A stretch of DNA of 64,000 nucleotides from Flammeovirga sp. SJP92 (GTDB taxonomy: Bacteria > Bacteroidota > Bacteroidia > Cytophagales > Flammeovirgaceae): positions 310,001 to 374,000 of the forward strand of contig NZ_LQAQ01000093.1 in NCBI RefSeq assembly GCF_001583495.1, read 5' to 3'. Within the stretch, counting starts at the first letter, position 1, and each line of letters begins with the position of its first letter. Below the pieces are notes generated by a model that did no database searches, had not been told where the DNA came from, and worked only from the letters and a program-made list of their open reading frames with translations. This document shows, piece after piece, positions 7,518 through 16,084 of this stretch. The position numbers and the translations under genes are program-made.

Positions 7518-8882
7518 ATGAAAACAATTATCATTTTAGGTGCAGGACGTTCTGCATCATCATTAATCCATTATTTATGTGGCCACGCAACAACCAATGA
7601 GTGGCAAATAAAGGTGGGAGACTACCAAAAAGAGCTAGCAGACGAGAAGATCAAAGGATTTGAAAATGTAGCTTCTGCTTTTCAATTTGATATCAACAAT
7701 GAAGAACATCGTGAAACCTATATTTCACAAGCTGATATAGTGGTTTCACTACTTCCCGCCCGTTTCCATATAGAAGCAGCAAAAGTTGCCGTAAAACATG
7801 GAGTACCTTTAACTACTGCTTCTTACATCACTGAAGAAATGCAGGCTTTGAGTAAAGAAGCTGAGAAGAAAGGAATTATTCTCTTGAATGAAATTGGACT
7901 AGATCCCGGTATAGATCATATGTCAGCCATGAAAATGATTGAGGAAGTGAAAGAGAAGGGGTATTCCATTGAAGGCTTTGAATCTTTTACAGGAGGCCTC
8001 GTTGCTCCTGAGTCTGATAATAACCCTTGGAATTACAAGTTCACCTGGAATCCTCGTAATGTAGTTTTAGCAGGTCAAGGTGGTGCCGTACGTTTTCTTC
8101 ATAATGGAAAACATAAATACATTCCTTATAATAAGGTATTCCGTAGAACAGAGCGAATTGAGATTGAAGGTTATGGAAAATTTGAAGGTTACGCCAATAG
8201 GGACTCTTTAAAGTATGTTGAAAAATACGGTTTGGAAGGTGTTCCCACCGTTTATAGAGGCACTTTAAGAAGGCCTGGGTTCTGTAGAGCATGGAACTGC
8301 TTTGTCACTTTAGGTGTCACTGATGATAGCTATGAAATGGAAAATACTCAGGATATGACTTATCGTGAGTTCATCAATTCCTTTTTAAGGTATAACCCTA
8401 ATGATTCTGTTGAATTAAAATTGATGCAGTATTTAAAACTGTCTCAAGACGATCTGGAAATGGAAAAATTGGAATGGCTAGATATTTTTAGTGATAAAAA
8501 AGTTGGACTTCCTAAGGCTACACCTGCACAGATTCTCCAGAAAATATTGGAAGAAAAATGGCAGCTTGATCCTGATGATAAAGATATGATTGTGATGTAT
8601 CATAAGTTATTTTATAAGAAAGGAAATGAAAATATCTTGAGAACATCACATATGGTAGTAAAAGGTAAAGATCAGACATACACTGCCATGTCAGATACTG
8701 TGGGTATTCCTTTAGCTATTGTCACCAAACTGATCTTACAAGGCAAAATCACCAAAACAGGAACTTGTATCCCAATTCATAAAAACATCTATGAACCCGT
8801 TCTGGAAGAACTGGAAAGTATGGGAATTACATTTGAAGAACAGGAAATAGTCATGAGCCCTCAGGAGATGGCTAGTTTGTAA
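7518..8882 (+). CDS. saccharopine dehydrogenase family protein (LYS9-like)
   Basis: 454 residues. An N-terminal Rossmann fold opens with IIILGAGRSASSLIHYL (residues 4-20), and LNEIGLDPGIDHMSAM (about 127-142) is the conserved signature of saccharopine dehydrogenase (L-glutamate-forming). A long C-terminal substrate domain follows. Such enzymes interconvert saccharopine and aminoadipate semialdehyde plus glutamate in lysine catabolism. Length suits the Lys9 type better than carboxynorspermidine dehydrogenase (about 400), but that cannot be fully excluded. No partner lysine-ketoglutarate reductase is adjacent. Confidence 0.88.
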   Translation: MKTIIILGAGRSASSLIHYLCGHATTNEWQIKVGDYQKELADEKIKGFENVASAFQFDINNEEHRETYISQADIVVSLLPARFHIEAAKVAVKHGVPLTTASYITEEMQALSKEAEKKGIILLNEIGLDPGIDHMSAMKMIEEVKEKGYSIEGFESFTGGLVAPESDNNPWNYKFTWNPRNVVLAGQGGAVRFLHNGKHKYIPYNKVFRRTERIEIEGYGKFEGYANRDSLKYVEKYGLEGVPTVYRGTLRRPGFCRAWNCFVTLGVTDDSYEMENTQDMTYREFINSFLRYNPNDSVELKLMQYLKLSQDDLEMEKLEWLDIFSDKKVGLPKATPAQILQKILEEKWQLDPDDKDMIVMYHKLFYKKGNENILRTSHMVVKGKDQTYTAMSDTVGIPLAIVTKLILQGKITKTGTCIPIHKNIYEPVLEELESMGITFEEQEIVMSPQEMASL

Positions 8883-8900
8883 TCTATTTTACTTGTTTTT

Positions 8901-8938
8901 ATAAAGACTTAATCAGTTTCAATTGGTTAAGTCTTTAT
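8901..8938 (+). terminator. long hairpin after the saccharopine dehydrogenase gene
   Basis: A perfect 12-bp stem, ATAAAGACTTAA (8901-8912) with TTAAGTCTTTAT (8927-8938), and a 14-base loop. It begins 19 bases after the stop codon. The T-tract is partly inside the stem and the following bases are TGTT, so it is a weaker terminator than the others listed. Confidence 0.6.
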
Positions 8939-9005
8939 TGTTATGATTCCTCCCTCATTCTCCTTTACTTTGCACTCGACATACATACAACTCCATATAT
9001 AAAAA

Positions 9006-9644
9006 ATGAACGAAGTTTTTACTTATGCCCTTTTGGCATTTACGTCTTTCTTTACACTGATCAATCCTGTAGGGATTATGCCTGTCTTTATGACAATGAC
9101 TAATCAGCTTTCAAAAGAAGAAAGAAAGAACACAGCATTAAGAGCCTCATTTATTGCTTTTTGTTTCCTATTATTTTTTGCAATTACAGGACAATCACTT
9201 TTCCGCTTTTTTGGAATCTCAATTGACAGCTTAAGAGTTGTTGGAGGTATGATCTTCTTTTTAGTAGGCTTTGATATGCTTCAGGCTCGATTGGGCAGTG
9301 TGAAAGTTACTAAAGATGAAATTCACGAATATGCAAAAGACGTTGCAATTACTCCTTTGGCTATTCCTATAATCTGTGGCCCTGGCTCTATTGCCAATTC
9401 TATTATTTTGATGGATAATGCCGGTGGAGATCCCATGAAAATTGGAGGATTGATTCTTGCCATTACAGCAGTATTATTAATTACATGTTTGAGTTTGCTT
9501 TCGGCCAGTTCTATTATGAAAGTAATCGGTGATACTGGCAATAAATTAATGCTTCGATTGATGGGACTGATTGTCATGGTAATGGCTGTAGAATTTTTCT
9601 TTGCGGGTATTGGACCTTTGATTGAGCGTTTTATTATGAAATAA
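9006..9644 (+). CDS. MarC-family integral membrane protein
   Basis: 212 residues with six hydrophobic segments (about 5-25, 42-62, 70-88, 112-130, 142-165, 180-203). The MarC features are the opening FTLINPVGIMPVF and the second half ITPLAIPIICGPGSI, an internally repeated pattern of helix breaks with Asn-Pro and Gly-Pro. MarC proteins are inner-membrane proteins of unresolved transport function; an old link to multiple antibiotic resistance has not held up generally. It is monocistronic and followed by a hairpin shared with the convergent gene. Confidence 0.9.
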   Translation: MNEVFTYALLAFTSFFTLINPVGIMPVFMTMTNQLSKEERKNTALRASFIAFCFLLFFAITGQSLFRFFGISIDSLRVVGGMIFFLVGFDMLQARLGSVKVTKDEIHEYAKDVAITPLAIPIICGPGSIANSIILMDNAGGDPMKIGGLILAITAVLLITCLSLLSASSIMKVIGDTGNKLMLRLMGLIVMVMAVEFFFAGIGPLIERFIMK

Positions 9645-9661
9645 AAAAGTTTAAGAGTAAT

Positions 9662-9723
9662 AAAAAAGGGTGGATGAAAAGATATGTCTTGCATAAAAAT
9701 GCAAAAGTTCTTTTCATTCACCC
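9662..9723 (-). terminator. branched terminator after the DUF1349 gene
   Basis: An outer 14-bp stem (9668-9681 with 9710-9723, one G-T pair) encloses a smaller perfect hairpin TTGCAT-aaaa-ATGCAA (9689-9704). On the minus strand it ends in six T. It lies between convergent genes and mainly serves the one reading leftward. Confidence 0.7.
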
Positions 9724-9744
9724 TTCATTATTTATTCTGCTGGA

Positions 9745-10398
9745 TTATTCTTTATTCCTTTCCAACCACTCCAATCTTCTCTCATCTGCAAGATGTTTGA
9801 TTTTGAATTCTTCAAAAGTCGCTTCAAAACCATCACCATCAGGGCTCGCCGCCATCATTCCTACCATTACAGGCTTATGATCTGGAAGGTAGGCTAGATT
9901 GCTTAAAGTATATTTTTTTCCATCTAAGGAATAAAAGATCTCTACTGCATCTTGCCTTCTAACAGCTTTGATCCAAATAGATTCCGGCTTTCCTTCTAAA
10001 GCAACATAATTCCAAGAACTATGTTCATTAGTTACTACAGCACTGAAATTATAATCTCCATCTACATATTCAATACCTGTTTTAATCCAATGTTTCTCAT
10101 CAATTCGAAGCATTAGTCCCATTTGATCAAAACGTGTTTTATAAGCTCCAGTGATTTTCACAGACACCTCAAATTCTCCGCCTCTTAAATCATACATAAA
10201 AGGGCCATCATCTACCGTAAATCCATAATGGGTTTTTCTCCAATAATCTGTTTGTGGAGTCACCTGCATTTTCAAACTATTTCCTTCAACACTCCATTTT
10301 TCTGGAGCATTAAACCATTGCATTGTATTTAAACTCTGTCCCATAGTGAGTTGAATCGTGCCCAATAGAAAACTTAGGCTCAGTAATAATTTCTTCAT
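9745..10398 (-). CDS. secreted DUF1349 domain protein
   Basis: 217 residues from the ATG that directly precedes a signal peptide (MKKLLLSLSFLLGTIQLTMGQ); an upstream in-frame ATG would put ten non-signal residues in front. The mature protein is a concanavalin-like beta sandwich of the DUF1349 family, recognisable from QMGLMLRIDEKHWIKTGIEY and VTNEHSSWNY, then SIWIKAVRRQDAVEIFYSLDG. Members are thought to bind or act on carbohydrate, but no activity is established. It is probably periplasmic or exported; it has no T9SS tail. Single gene. Confidence 0.85.
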   Translation of the reverse strand: MKKLLLSLSFLLGTIQLTMGQSLNTMQWFNAPEKWSVEGNSLKMQVTPQTDYWRKTHYGFTVDDGPFMYDLRGGEFEVSVKITGAYKTRFDQMGLMLRIDEKHWIKTGIEYVDGDYNFSAVVTNEHSSWNYVALEGKPESIWIKAVRRQDAVEIFYSLDGKKYTLSNLAYLPDHKPVMVGMMAASPDGDGFEATFEEFKIKHLADERRLEWLERNKE

Positions 10399-10477
10399 TT
10401 TAATGGCATTAATAATAATTACTATCAATTTAAAAAAGAAAATTCATCTTAGAACAGACTTTAAAAACATTAGCACA

Positions 10478-10505
10478 AAAAAACAGGTGTACATTGTTGC
10501 ACACC
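10478..10505 (-). terminator. terminator after the secreted hypothetical gene
   Basis: GGTGT (10486-10490) pairs with ACACC (10501-10505). On the minus strand the stem is followed directly by TG and a run of seven T. It lies 40 bases after the stop codon of the gene at 10546. Confidence 0.65.
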
Positions 10506-10545
10506 CATTTATTCTTTATAAATCCATATTTCTTAATCCAGACTT

Positions 10546-11151
10546 TTAGTTAATCAAAGATTGTAATTCCAGACTTCTCTCATTCAGTTCTTCCTCAGAT
10601 AAAGGCTGTCCTTCAAAACGTGGTGCTATTTGAATCTGCGAATGCCATCCACCTCCTACTTTATCAGAGTGTATACCATAAGTATAAATTGTAATCTGAT
10701 TCATATTATCAACTGTTTTATCAAGGTCTTTTTCAAATAACCATTGTTCATCAGAAGCTTTGTTTTCTTTCCAGCCTTCAGTAGCTGCTAGAGTCGCCTC
10801 TAAGTTTTTTAAGTTACTAATCACATCATCAGAATATTGTGCTCTTAATATGATTTCCACTCTTTCTAGTTTTCCTTCATCATAAATTGGACGCATATAA
10901 GCATCTTGATCAAAAAACTTTACTGCATAATCTCCATTCGTTTCGGGTTTCCCATTTAACTCATTAATGATATAATTTTCTACTTCAATGTCTTCCATTG
11001 ATAAATAAAGTCCCTTATAGATTTTCACATGACTTTCTGCTTTTACTGCAGCAGCACTCGTAGACTTTCCTCCATCATCTTCTGGGTTATTAGAGGCAAA
11101 TGTGAACATAGAAACTAGGGCCAATGAGATTAATAATAGCTGTTTTTTCAT
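10546..11151 (-). CDS. secreted protein of unknown function
   Basis: 201 residues. A signal peptide at 1-19 (LLLISLALVSMFTFAS) is followed by a short low-complexity stretch (DDGGKSTSAAAVKAES), then an alpha/beta region. Motifs such as YKGLYLSMEDIEVENYIINEL and the repeated 'EEELNERSLELQSLIN' tail do not match a family I recognise. The regular strand and helix pattern and the normal terminator argue for a real gene. It lies alone between the DUF1349 gene and a divergent small secreted protein. Confidence 0.6.
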   Translation of the reverse strand: MKKQLLLISLALVSMFTFASNNPEDDGGKSTSAAAVKAESHVKIYKGLYLSMEDIEVENYIINELNGKPETNGDYAVKFFDQDAYMRPIYDEGKLERVEIILRAQYSDDVISNLKNLEATLAATEGWKENKASDEQWLFEKDLDKTVDNMNQITIYTYGIHSDKVGGGWHSQIQIAPRFEGQPLSEEELNERSLELQSLIN

Positions 11152-11383
11152 TTTCTTAAATTTTAAAGTGAATAACTGTTTTACACTATGTTATATACCT
11201 TACGTTAAAATGTCACCCTGTTTTCAGAATAAAATTGATAAATAATATATTTTGAGTAATTTTAAGACACATTAAAGAACAAGCTTTAATGACCGATTTT
11301 TTATTCGTGTGTGACTTCTATGCTACCATTATAAAATTATGGGAATGAGCATAGTGATTTTTAAAAACAAAATTTTTACTGAA

Positions 11384-11752
11384 ATGAAAAAGTATTTATT
11401 TATTCTTGCAGCACTACTTATTACACTTACATCTTTTGCACAAGATGGAAAAATGAACAAAAAACAAAAGAAGGCAAAACACTTTTCTGAAGCACTTGCT
11501 GAAAAGTATGATCTGGATGAAGCAAAGACCAAAGAGGTTTATGAGTTGAAATTAACTCAAATGAACAAATCTGGACAAATTGCCAAGAAGAAAAAAAGTG
11601 GTGAGATCACTGTTGAAGAAGCGAAAGCACAAAACAAAAAAATTAATAAAGGAACATCAAGTTCACTCATGAGTATTTGTGGAGCTACTGACAAAAAAGC
11701 TTTCAATGCAGAGTTGAAAGCCATCAATCAGGAGTTGAAGAATGCTCATTAG
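11384..11752 (+). CDS. small Lys-rich secreted protein, unknown function
   Basis: 122 residues from the ATG before the signal peptide (KKYLFILAALLITLTSFAQ); the in-frame ATG 45 bases upstream gives a poor leader and is rejected. After the predicted cleavage the chain is helical and very basic (KMNKKQKKAKHF), with repeated pattern ...LAEKYDLDEAKTKEVYELKLTQMNK and IAKKKKSGEITVEEAKAQNKK. The layout recalls small periplasmic Spy-like or helical chaperone-type proteins, but no signature is decisive. It ends at a very strong terminator, indicating a discrete transcript. Confidence 0.65.
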   Translation: MKKYLFILAALLITLTSFAQDGKMNKKQKKAKHFSEALAEKYDLDEAKTKEVYELKLTQMNKSGQIAKKKKSGEITVEEAKAQNKKINKGTSSSLMSICGATDKKAFNAELKAINQELKNAH

Positions 11753-11768
11753 TATTATTTGTTCTCTC

Positions 11769-11810
11769 AAAAGACCTCATAAGCTTTTATAGTTTATGAG
11801 GTCTTTTTTT
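11769..11810 (+). terminator. strong rho-independent terminator
   Basis: A perfect 14-bp stem (11769-11782 with 11794-11807), 11-base loop and a run of T reaching 11810. It begins 16 bases after the stop of the small secreted protein. Confidence 0.92.
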
Positions 11811-12000
11811 CATTTAACCTCTTTAAATCAAGACAAATCAAAGATAAAATTTAATATTTCTGTTATCAGTGAAAAGCATTTACGATATACTTTTTATTTA
11901 TGACACCTACTCGCTAATTTCTATTAAAATGAGGCATTCATAAAAAAGCAACATTTCCTTATTCAAGGATTCACCCTAAAACTATAAACTATTTACAATT

Positions 12001-13851
12001 TTGGATTCTCAACTTGCTATACTAAAAAACCTATCAGAAGCCCTTATTATGGTTAATGGTGAAGGAATCATCGAATTCGCCAATGATGCTATCACTGGAA
12101 CGTTAGGGTATAAGCCTGAAAACTTAATTGGAAGACCAATGTCCATTCTAATGCCTTCAGGTAGTATACCAGGGCATAAACAAAAATTCAACTCATTTTT
12201 CAGAAAGCCCAAAACCCGAAAAATGGGAAATACTGATCCTATTGAAATTGTACATCAAAACGGAAGTATTGTTGATGTTGAAATATCATTAAGCAGTGTT
12301 GATATAGATGGTTCTAGAAAGGCAATAGCATTGATTGTTGACATCAACCGATTTTTCAAATACAAAAATCCCATTAAGGATAAGCTGGACCTCTATTATT
12401 CATTAATTGAGCACAATACGGATCATTTATTTCAAATAGACCGAGAATACAAGATCCATTATATCAACCACGTTTCACCTGGACTTCATAAAGAAAAGGT
12501 TTTGGGGGCATACCTTATCGACTTGCTTCCCAGTGAGTATACTAAAGATTTAGTAAAAAATATACTTAATTCTGTTTTTGAAACGGGAGTTGCTAAATCT
12601 TATGAAATTGATTTCCCTTCTCCCTTGGGAGCTTTACACTATGCTACGACAGTCACGCCAGTCATTAAAAATGGAGAAATTTTCCGCCTAAATCTCATCA
12701 CAAGAAACGTCACGAATGATTATAATATCAAGAAACAGTTGATTGAACGGAAAAACTTCATTGAGAAAGTAGACTTGAATGCTTTAAATGGTATCTATCT
12801 CTATAATCTTCAAAGTTCTACTACTGAATATACCAATTCAAAGTATACCGAGATATTTGGATACACACGGGAGGAAATCAATACTATGGACAAGGAAGAT
12901 TTCATTTCACTCTTTCATCCCAGCGACAGAGAAAATATCATTCAACACCTCAAGCAAGTAAGGCATTCAAAAGAGGGACAAATATTTACTATTGAATACC
13001 GTATAAAATCTAAAAAAGGAGAATGGGTGTGGTGCTTGTCTAGAGACAGCGGTTTTGAATATGATGAGACTGGAAAATGCACATCCTTCATAGGTGCTTT
13101 TATTGATATTACAGAAACTAAAAAAATTGAACTGGAACTGCTTCAGAAAAATAAAGAGATTGAAAATTTTGTATATCATGCTTGTCATGACATCCGGTCT
13201 CCTATTAATAGTATTTCACAGTTGATTGACTTATCATTAGAAGATAGTAAGAATAAAGAAGAGCTTGAATTGATTGATAAATCCATCAAAAGGCTCAGAA
13301 GTCTTGTTATGTCACTCTTGGATTTCGGTAATGAAAGTATTTTCAAAAAAACAGAAAATGTCTCTTTGGATGAATTAATTGATGATGTGCTGGATGATTT
13401 AAAATTTAATATTGATGATTCTTCTGCGAAAATTATCCGAGGAAATAACCTGCCTAAGATCAAATGCTATAAACTTGGCATGTATCAGGTTTTCTTGAAT
13501 CTTATTTCAAATGCATTAAAATTCAGAAACAAAAACACGGCACCTGTAATTACTATCAAATCTTTTTCACAAGTACAACACTGGAAATTTACAATTACTG
13601 ATAATGGTATTGGAATTAATGAAGATAAGAAAGAAGCCATTTTTGATACATTTACTCGTCTGAATACCAGTTACGATGGAAGTGGTTTAGGTTTGGCTAA
13701 CTGCAAAAAAGTCATCAGTAAACACAAAGGAGACATTTGGGCTGAAAATAATAAAGAAGAAGGAAGCACTTTTATTTTTACGATCTCAAAAGACCTTGAT
13801 AAAGAAACCAATCTATTAGACATTAAAAGCACTCCTGATAACAAAAAATAA
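12001..13851 (+). CDS. soluble PAS-domain sensor histidine kinase
   Basis: 616 residues from a TTG codon; an in-frame stop at 11977 and the lack of any ATG before residue 17 make TTG the best start. Three PAS domains are seen: about 5-115 (ALIMVNGEGIIEFAN..GYKPENLIG), 130-240, and 258-375 ending in a PAC motif (IEYRIKSKKGEWVWC, then FIDITETKK). The HisKA box (CHDIRSPINS, phospho-acceptor His near 398) and a full HATPase follow: N box NLISNALKF, G1 DNGIGI, G2 GSGLGLANC. No membrane segment is present, so it senses a cytoplasmic signal. No response regulator is adjacent. Confidence 0.93.
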   Translation: MDSQLAILKNLSEALIMVNGEGIIEFANDAITGTLGYKPENLIGRPMSILMPSGSIPGHKQKFNSFFRKPKTRKMGNTDPIEIVHQNGSIVDVEISLSSVDIDGSRKAIALIVDINRFFKYKNPIKDKLDLYYSLIEHNTDHLFQIDREYKIHYINHVSPGLHKEKVLGAYLIDLLPSEYTKDLVKNILNSVFETGVAKSYEIDFPSPLGALHYATTVTPVIKNGEIFRLNLITRNVTNDYNIKKQLIERKNFIEKVDLNALNGIYLYNLQSSTTEYTNSKYTEIFGYTREEINTMDKEDFISLFHPSDRENIIQHLKQVRHSKEGQIFTIEYRIKSKKGEWVWCLSRDSGFEYDETGKCTSFIGAFIDITETKKIELELLQKNKEIENFVYHACHDIRSPINSISQLIDLSLEDSKNKEELELIDKSIKRLRSLVMSLLDFGNESIFKKTENVSLDELIDDVLDDLKFNIDDSSAKIIRGNNLPKIKCYKLGMYQVFLNLISNALKFRNKNTAPVITIKSFSQVQHWKFTITDNGIGINEDKKEAIFDTFTRLNTSYDGSGLGLANCKKVISKHKGDIWAENNKEEGSTFIFTISKDLDKETNLLDIKSTPDNKK

Positions 13852-13890
13852 AAAATATCAGATAATTCACTACTGTCTTTCTTTCTACTA

Positions 13891-13926
13891 AAAAAGGGAT
13901 GCAAGATTCAATTCTTACATCCCTTT
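13891..13926. terminator. bidirectional terminator between convergent genes
   Basis: AAAGGGATG (13893-13901) pairs with CATCCCTTT (13918-13926), extended by AAGA/TCTT past one mismatch. T/A runs lie on both sides, so it can end both the histidine kinase transcript and the leftward outer-membrane gene. Confidence 0.8.
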
Positions 13927-13952
13927 CTCTATTTTTTCAGGTTTTATAAATT

Positions 13953-14711
13953 CTAACTTTCTGGGAAAGTATGTTTCTTTTCATATTCAGAATAATAGAA
14001 CTTCGTATTTTTGAAGATATTGAAATTCAATGAAACATAGAACACATTACCAGTCAACTGATTATAGTTCATTGTAGTGCCTACCATTTTAGATTGTCCT
14101 TCACCCCATGAAGAGTTGAAGTAATTGTTCAGGTAATATTTCATTTTCAAATTTGTGCCATAAGGAAACTGAATTCCCAACATTAAACTATGCTGGAATT
14201 CAACACGATCTGTAAACCAAACAGAAAATTTATCTTGCTTTCTCTCAGAAACAAATGTCTTTTCTTTGTATTGCAATGGAATTTCAAACTCATACCCAGC
14301 GTAGACGAACATGCCATGCAAGTTGCCAATTTTAAAACCTACTGGAATACCTAAATTATAAGACCTCACTTTCTTACGTACAGGACCATCAAGTGTTGGA
14401 TCCTTTACAGCTTCAGGCACATCGAAAATCATTCCGACATTTCTTATACCAACTCCTGTAAAAAGTCCGAAATGAGGGTTGAAGTCAAAATTCACCAAAG
14501 ACTGCCAGTTGATCACAGGTGCAAAACGTACCACCCCACTATTCAACTCTTGATTATCTATTTTCAGACCTGTATTTCCAGATAAAATAACTTCTAAACC
14601 ACCTGTAACATACACCTCTGTTTTTTTCTTTTGCTCCTCTTGGGCAAATAGGGTAACAGCGGCAAACAAGAAGGCAGAAGTAAGAAATAAAAACTTACGT
14701 AAATTGAGCAT
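13953..14711 (-). CDS. outer-membrane beta-barrel protein, unknown function
   Basis: 252 residues with a signal peptide (about 1-23, ending LFAQ). The rest alternates hydrophobic and polar residues in 8 to 12 strands (for example VYVTGGLEVILSG, FGLFTGVGIRNVGM, HGMFVYAGYEFEI, NVFYVSLNFNIF), typical of small porin-like barrels of Bacteroidota. It has no TonB plug. The chain ends in a hydrophilic tail rather than an aromatic terminal strand. Substrate or role cannot be told. Transcribed alone and convergent with the kinase gene. Confidence 0.65.
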   Translation of the reverse strand: MLNLRKFLFLTSAFLFAAVTLFAQEEQKKKTEVYVTGGLEVILSGNTGLKIDNQELNSGVVRFAPVINWQSLVNFDFNPHFGLFTGVGIRNVGMIFDVPEAVKDPTLDGPVRKKVRSYNLGIPVGFKIGNLHGMFVYAGYEFEIPLQYKEKTFVSERKQDKFSVWFTDRVEFQHSLMLGIQFPYGTNLKMKYYLNNYFNSSWGEGQSKMVGTTMNYNQLTGNVFYVSLNFNIFKNTKFYYSEYEKKHTFPES

Positions 14712-15119
14712 AAAAATTTTTTAGTAATGTTGACACTAACCGTATGTTTAAAACTCCTCATTTTCTTGGTTTAATATATTCTAAACATACGCTTACAAAT
14801 GTGTAAAAATTAAGATTATTTTCACACTAAAAGTAAAGTTAGGATAAATAATAGGATTCCATACCATAACTGACCACAAAAAAATGAATAGTTAATGAAC
14901 TATTATTCAAGCATCAAATTTCCATTAATTCTTTCCACAATAGACGTTTAGCTTTTATTAACACGATTATTAATCAATGATAACACTCTCATAACAAATT
15001 GTTTATAATAAGATGTGGATTTCACGTAAATAATTGATACCTTTGCCCACTGTAAAATTTTTGCATTCGAGAATTAATAGTATCGAACGTTAGACGCATT
15101 TAAATTAAAATTTAAGTAA
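14712..15119. other. intergenic region upstream of the str operon
   Basis: 408 bases between divergent genes. The part near 15014-15045 carries the ribosomal promoter described separately; the rest is AT-rich with no open frame, repeat or strong hairpin. Confidence 0.5.
15014..15045 (+). promoter_or_regulatory. promoter of the rpsL operon
   Basis: An exact -7 box TACCTTTG lies at 15038-15045, and TGTG (15014-15017, one mismatch to TTTG) lies 20 bases before it. It leaves a leader of about 70 bases, a reasonable place for ribosomal-protein feedback. Position and match are good, but the -33 is imperfect. Confidence 0.55.
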
Positions 15120-15494
15120 ATGCCTACTATTCAACAACTTGTTAGAAAAGGAAGAAAGAAGATTGTTTTAAAATCTAAATCTCCTGCATTAGATTCATGC
15201 CCTCAACGTAGAGGAGTATGTACAAGAGTTTATACTACTACGCCTAAGAAGCCTAACTCGGCGATGCGTAAAGTAGCAAGGGTTCGTTTGACTAACGGTA
15301 AGGAAGTCAATGCTTATATCCCAGGTGAAGGACACAACTTGCAAGAGCACTCAATCGTTTTGATTCGTGGTGGTCGTATTAAAGATCTTCCTGGTGTGAG
15401 ATATCACATCGTTCGTGGAGCACTTGATACTGCTGGTGTTGAAGGACGTGGTCAACGTCGTTCTAAGTATGGTACTAAGAAAGCTAAGAAGTAA
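15120..15494 (+). CDS. rpsL: 30S ribosomal protein S12
   Basis: 124 residues, full length. The conserved streptomycin-region loop is present as [13 protein letters not shown] (Lys pair at about 43-44), as is [14 protein letters not shown] with its Lys, so the sequence is of the drug-sensitive form at these known positions. S12 sits at the decoding centre of the small subunit. First gene of the str operon, 101 bases before rpsG. Confidence 0.99.
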   Translation: MPTIQQLVRKGRKKIVLKSKSPALDSCPQRRGVCTRVYTTTPKKPNSAMRKVARVRLTNGKEVNAYIPGEGHNLQEHSIVLIRGGRIKDLPGVRYHIVRGALDTAGVEGRGQRRSKYGTKKAKK

Positions 15495-15595
15495 TCTCTA
15501 CCTACTTACTTAAAAAATTAATTAAAGTCCAAGTCCTGAAGCAAAGACAATTTTGTCAGTAAGGGCATCTCTTAAATTATTTATTCTTTAGAGAA

Positions 15596-16078
15596 ATGAG
15601 AAAGGCAAAACCTAAAAAGCGCTACGTATTACCAGATCCTAAATTTGGTGATACTATGGTAACAAAATTCGTTAACAACTTAATGGTTGACGGAAAGAAA
15701 AGTATTGCATACAGCATTTTCTACAACGCGTTAGAAATCGTTGAGCAAAAACTTTCAAAAGAAGGCGAAACTGTTGACGCATTAGACGTATGGAAGAAAG
15801 GTCTTTCTAACGTAATGCCTGCAGTGGAAGTTAAAGCTCGCCGTGTAGGTGGTGCTACTTTCCAAGTGCCAGTAGAAGTACGTCCAGATCGTAAGCAATC
15901 TTTAGGCATGAAGTGGATGATCACTATGTCTAGAAAGCGTAACGAGCGTACTATGAAAGAACGTTTAGCTGCCGAAATCATTGCCGCTTCTCGTGGAGAG
16001 GGTGCTGCAGTGAAGAAAAAAGATGATACTCATCGTATGGCAGAAGCAAATAAAGCATTTTCACACTTTAGATTCTAA
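15596..16078 (+). CDS. rpsG: 30S ribosomal protein S7
   Basis: 160 residues, a few longer than E. coli's assembled core. Family stretches are clear: [40 protein letters not shown] and [13 protein letters not shown] at the end. S7 starts assembly of the 30S head by binding the 3' domain of 16S rRNA, and in other bacteria it autoregulates this operon. It is separated from fusA by only six bases. Confidence 0.99.
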   Translation: MRKAKPKKRYVLPDPKFGDTMVTKFVNNLMVDGKKSIAYSIFYNALEIVEQKLSKEGETVDALDVWKKGLSNVMPAVEVKARRVGGATFQVPVEVRPDRKQSLGMKWMITMSRKRNERTMKERLAAEIIAASRGEGAAVKKKDDTHRMAEANKAFSHFRF

Positions 16079-16084
16079 TAATCC

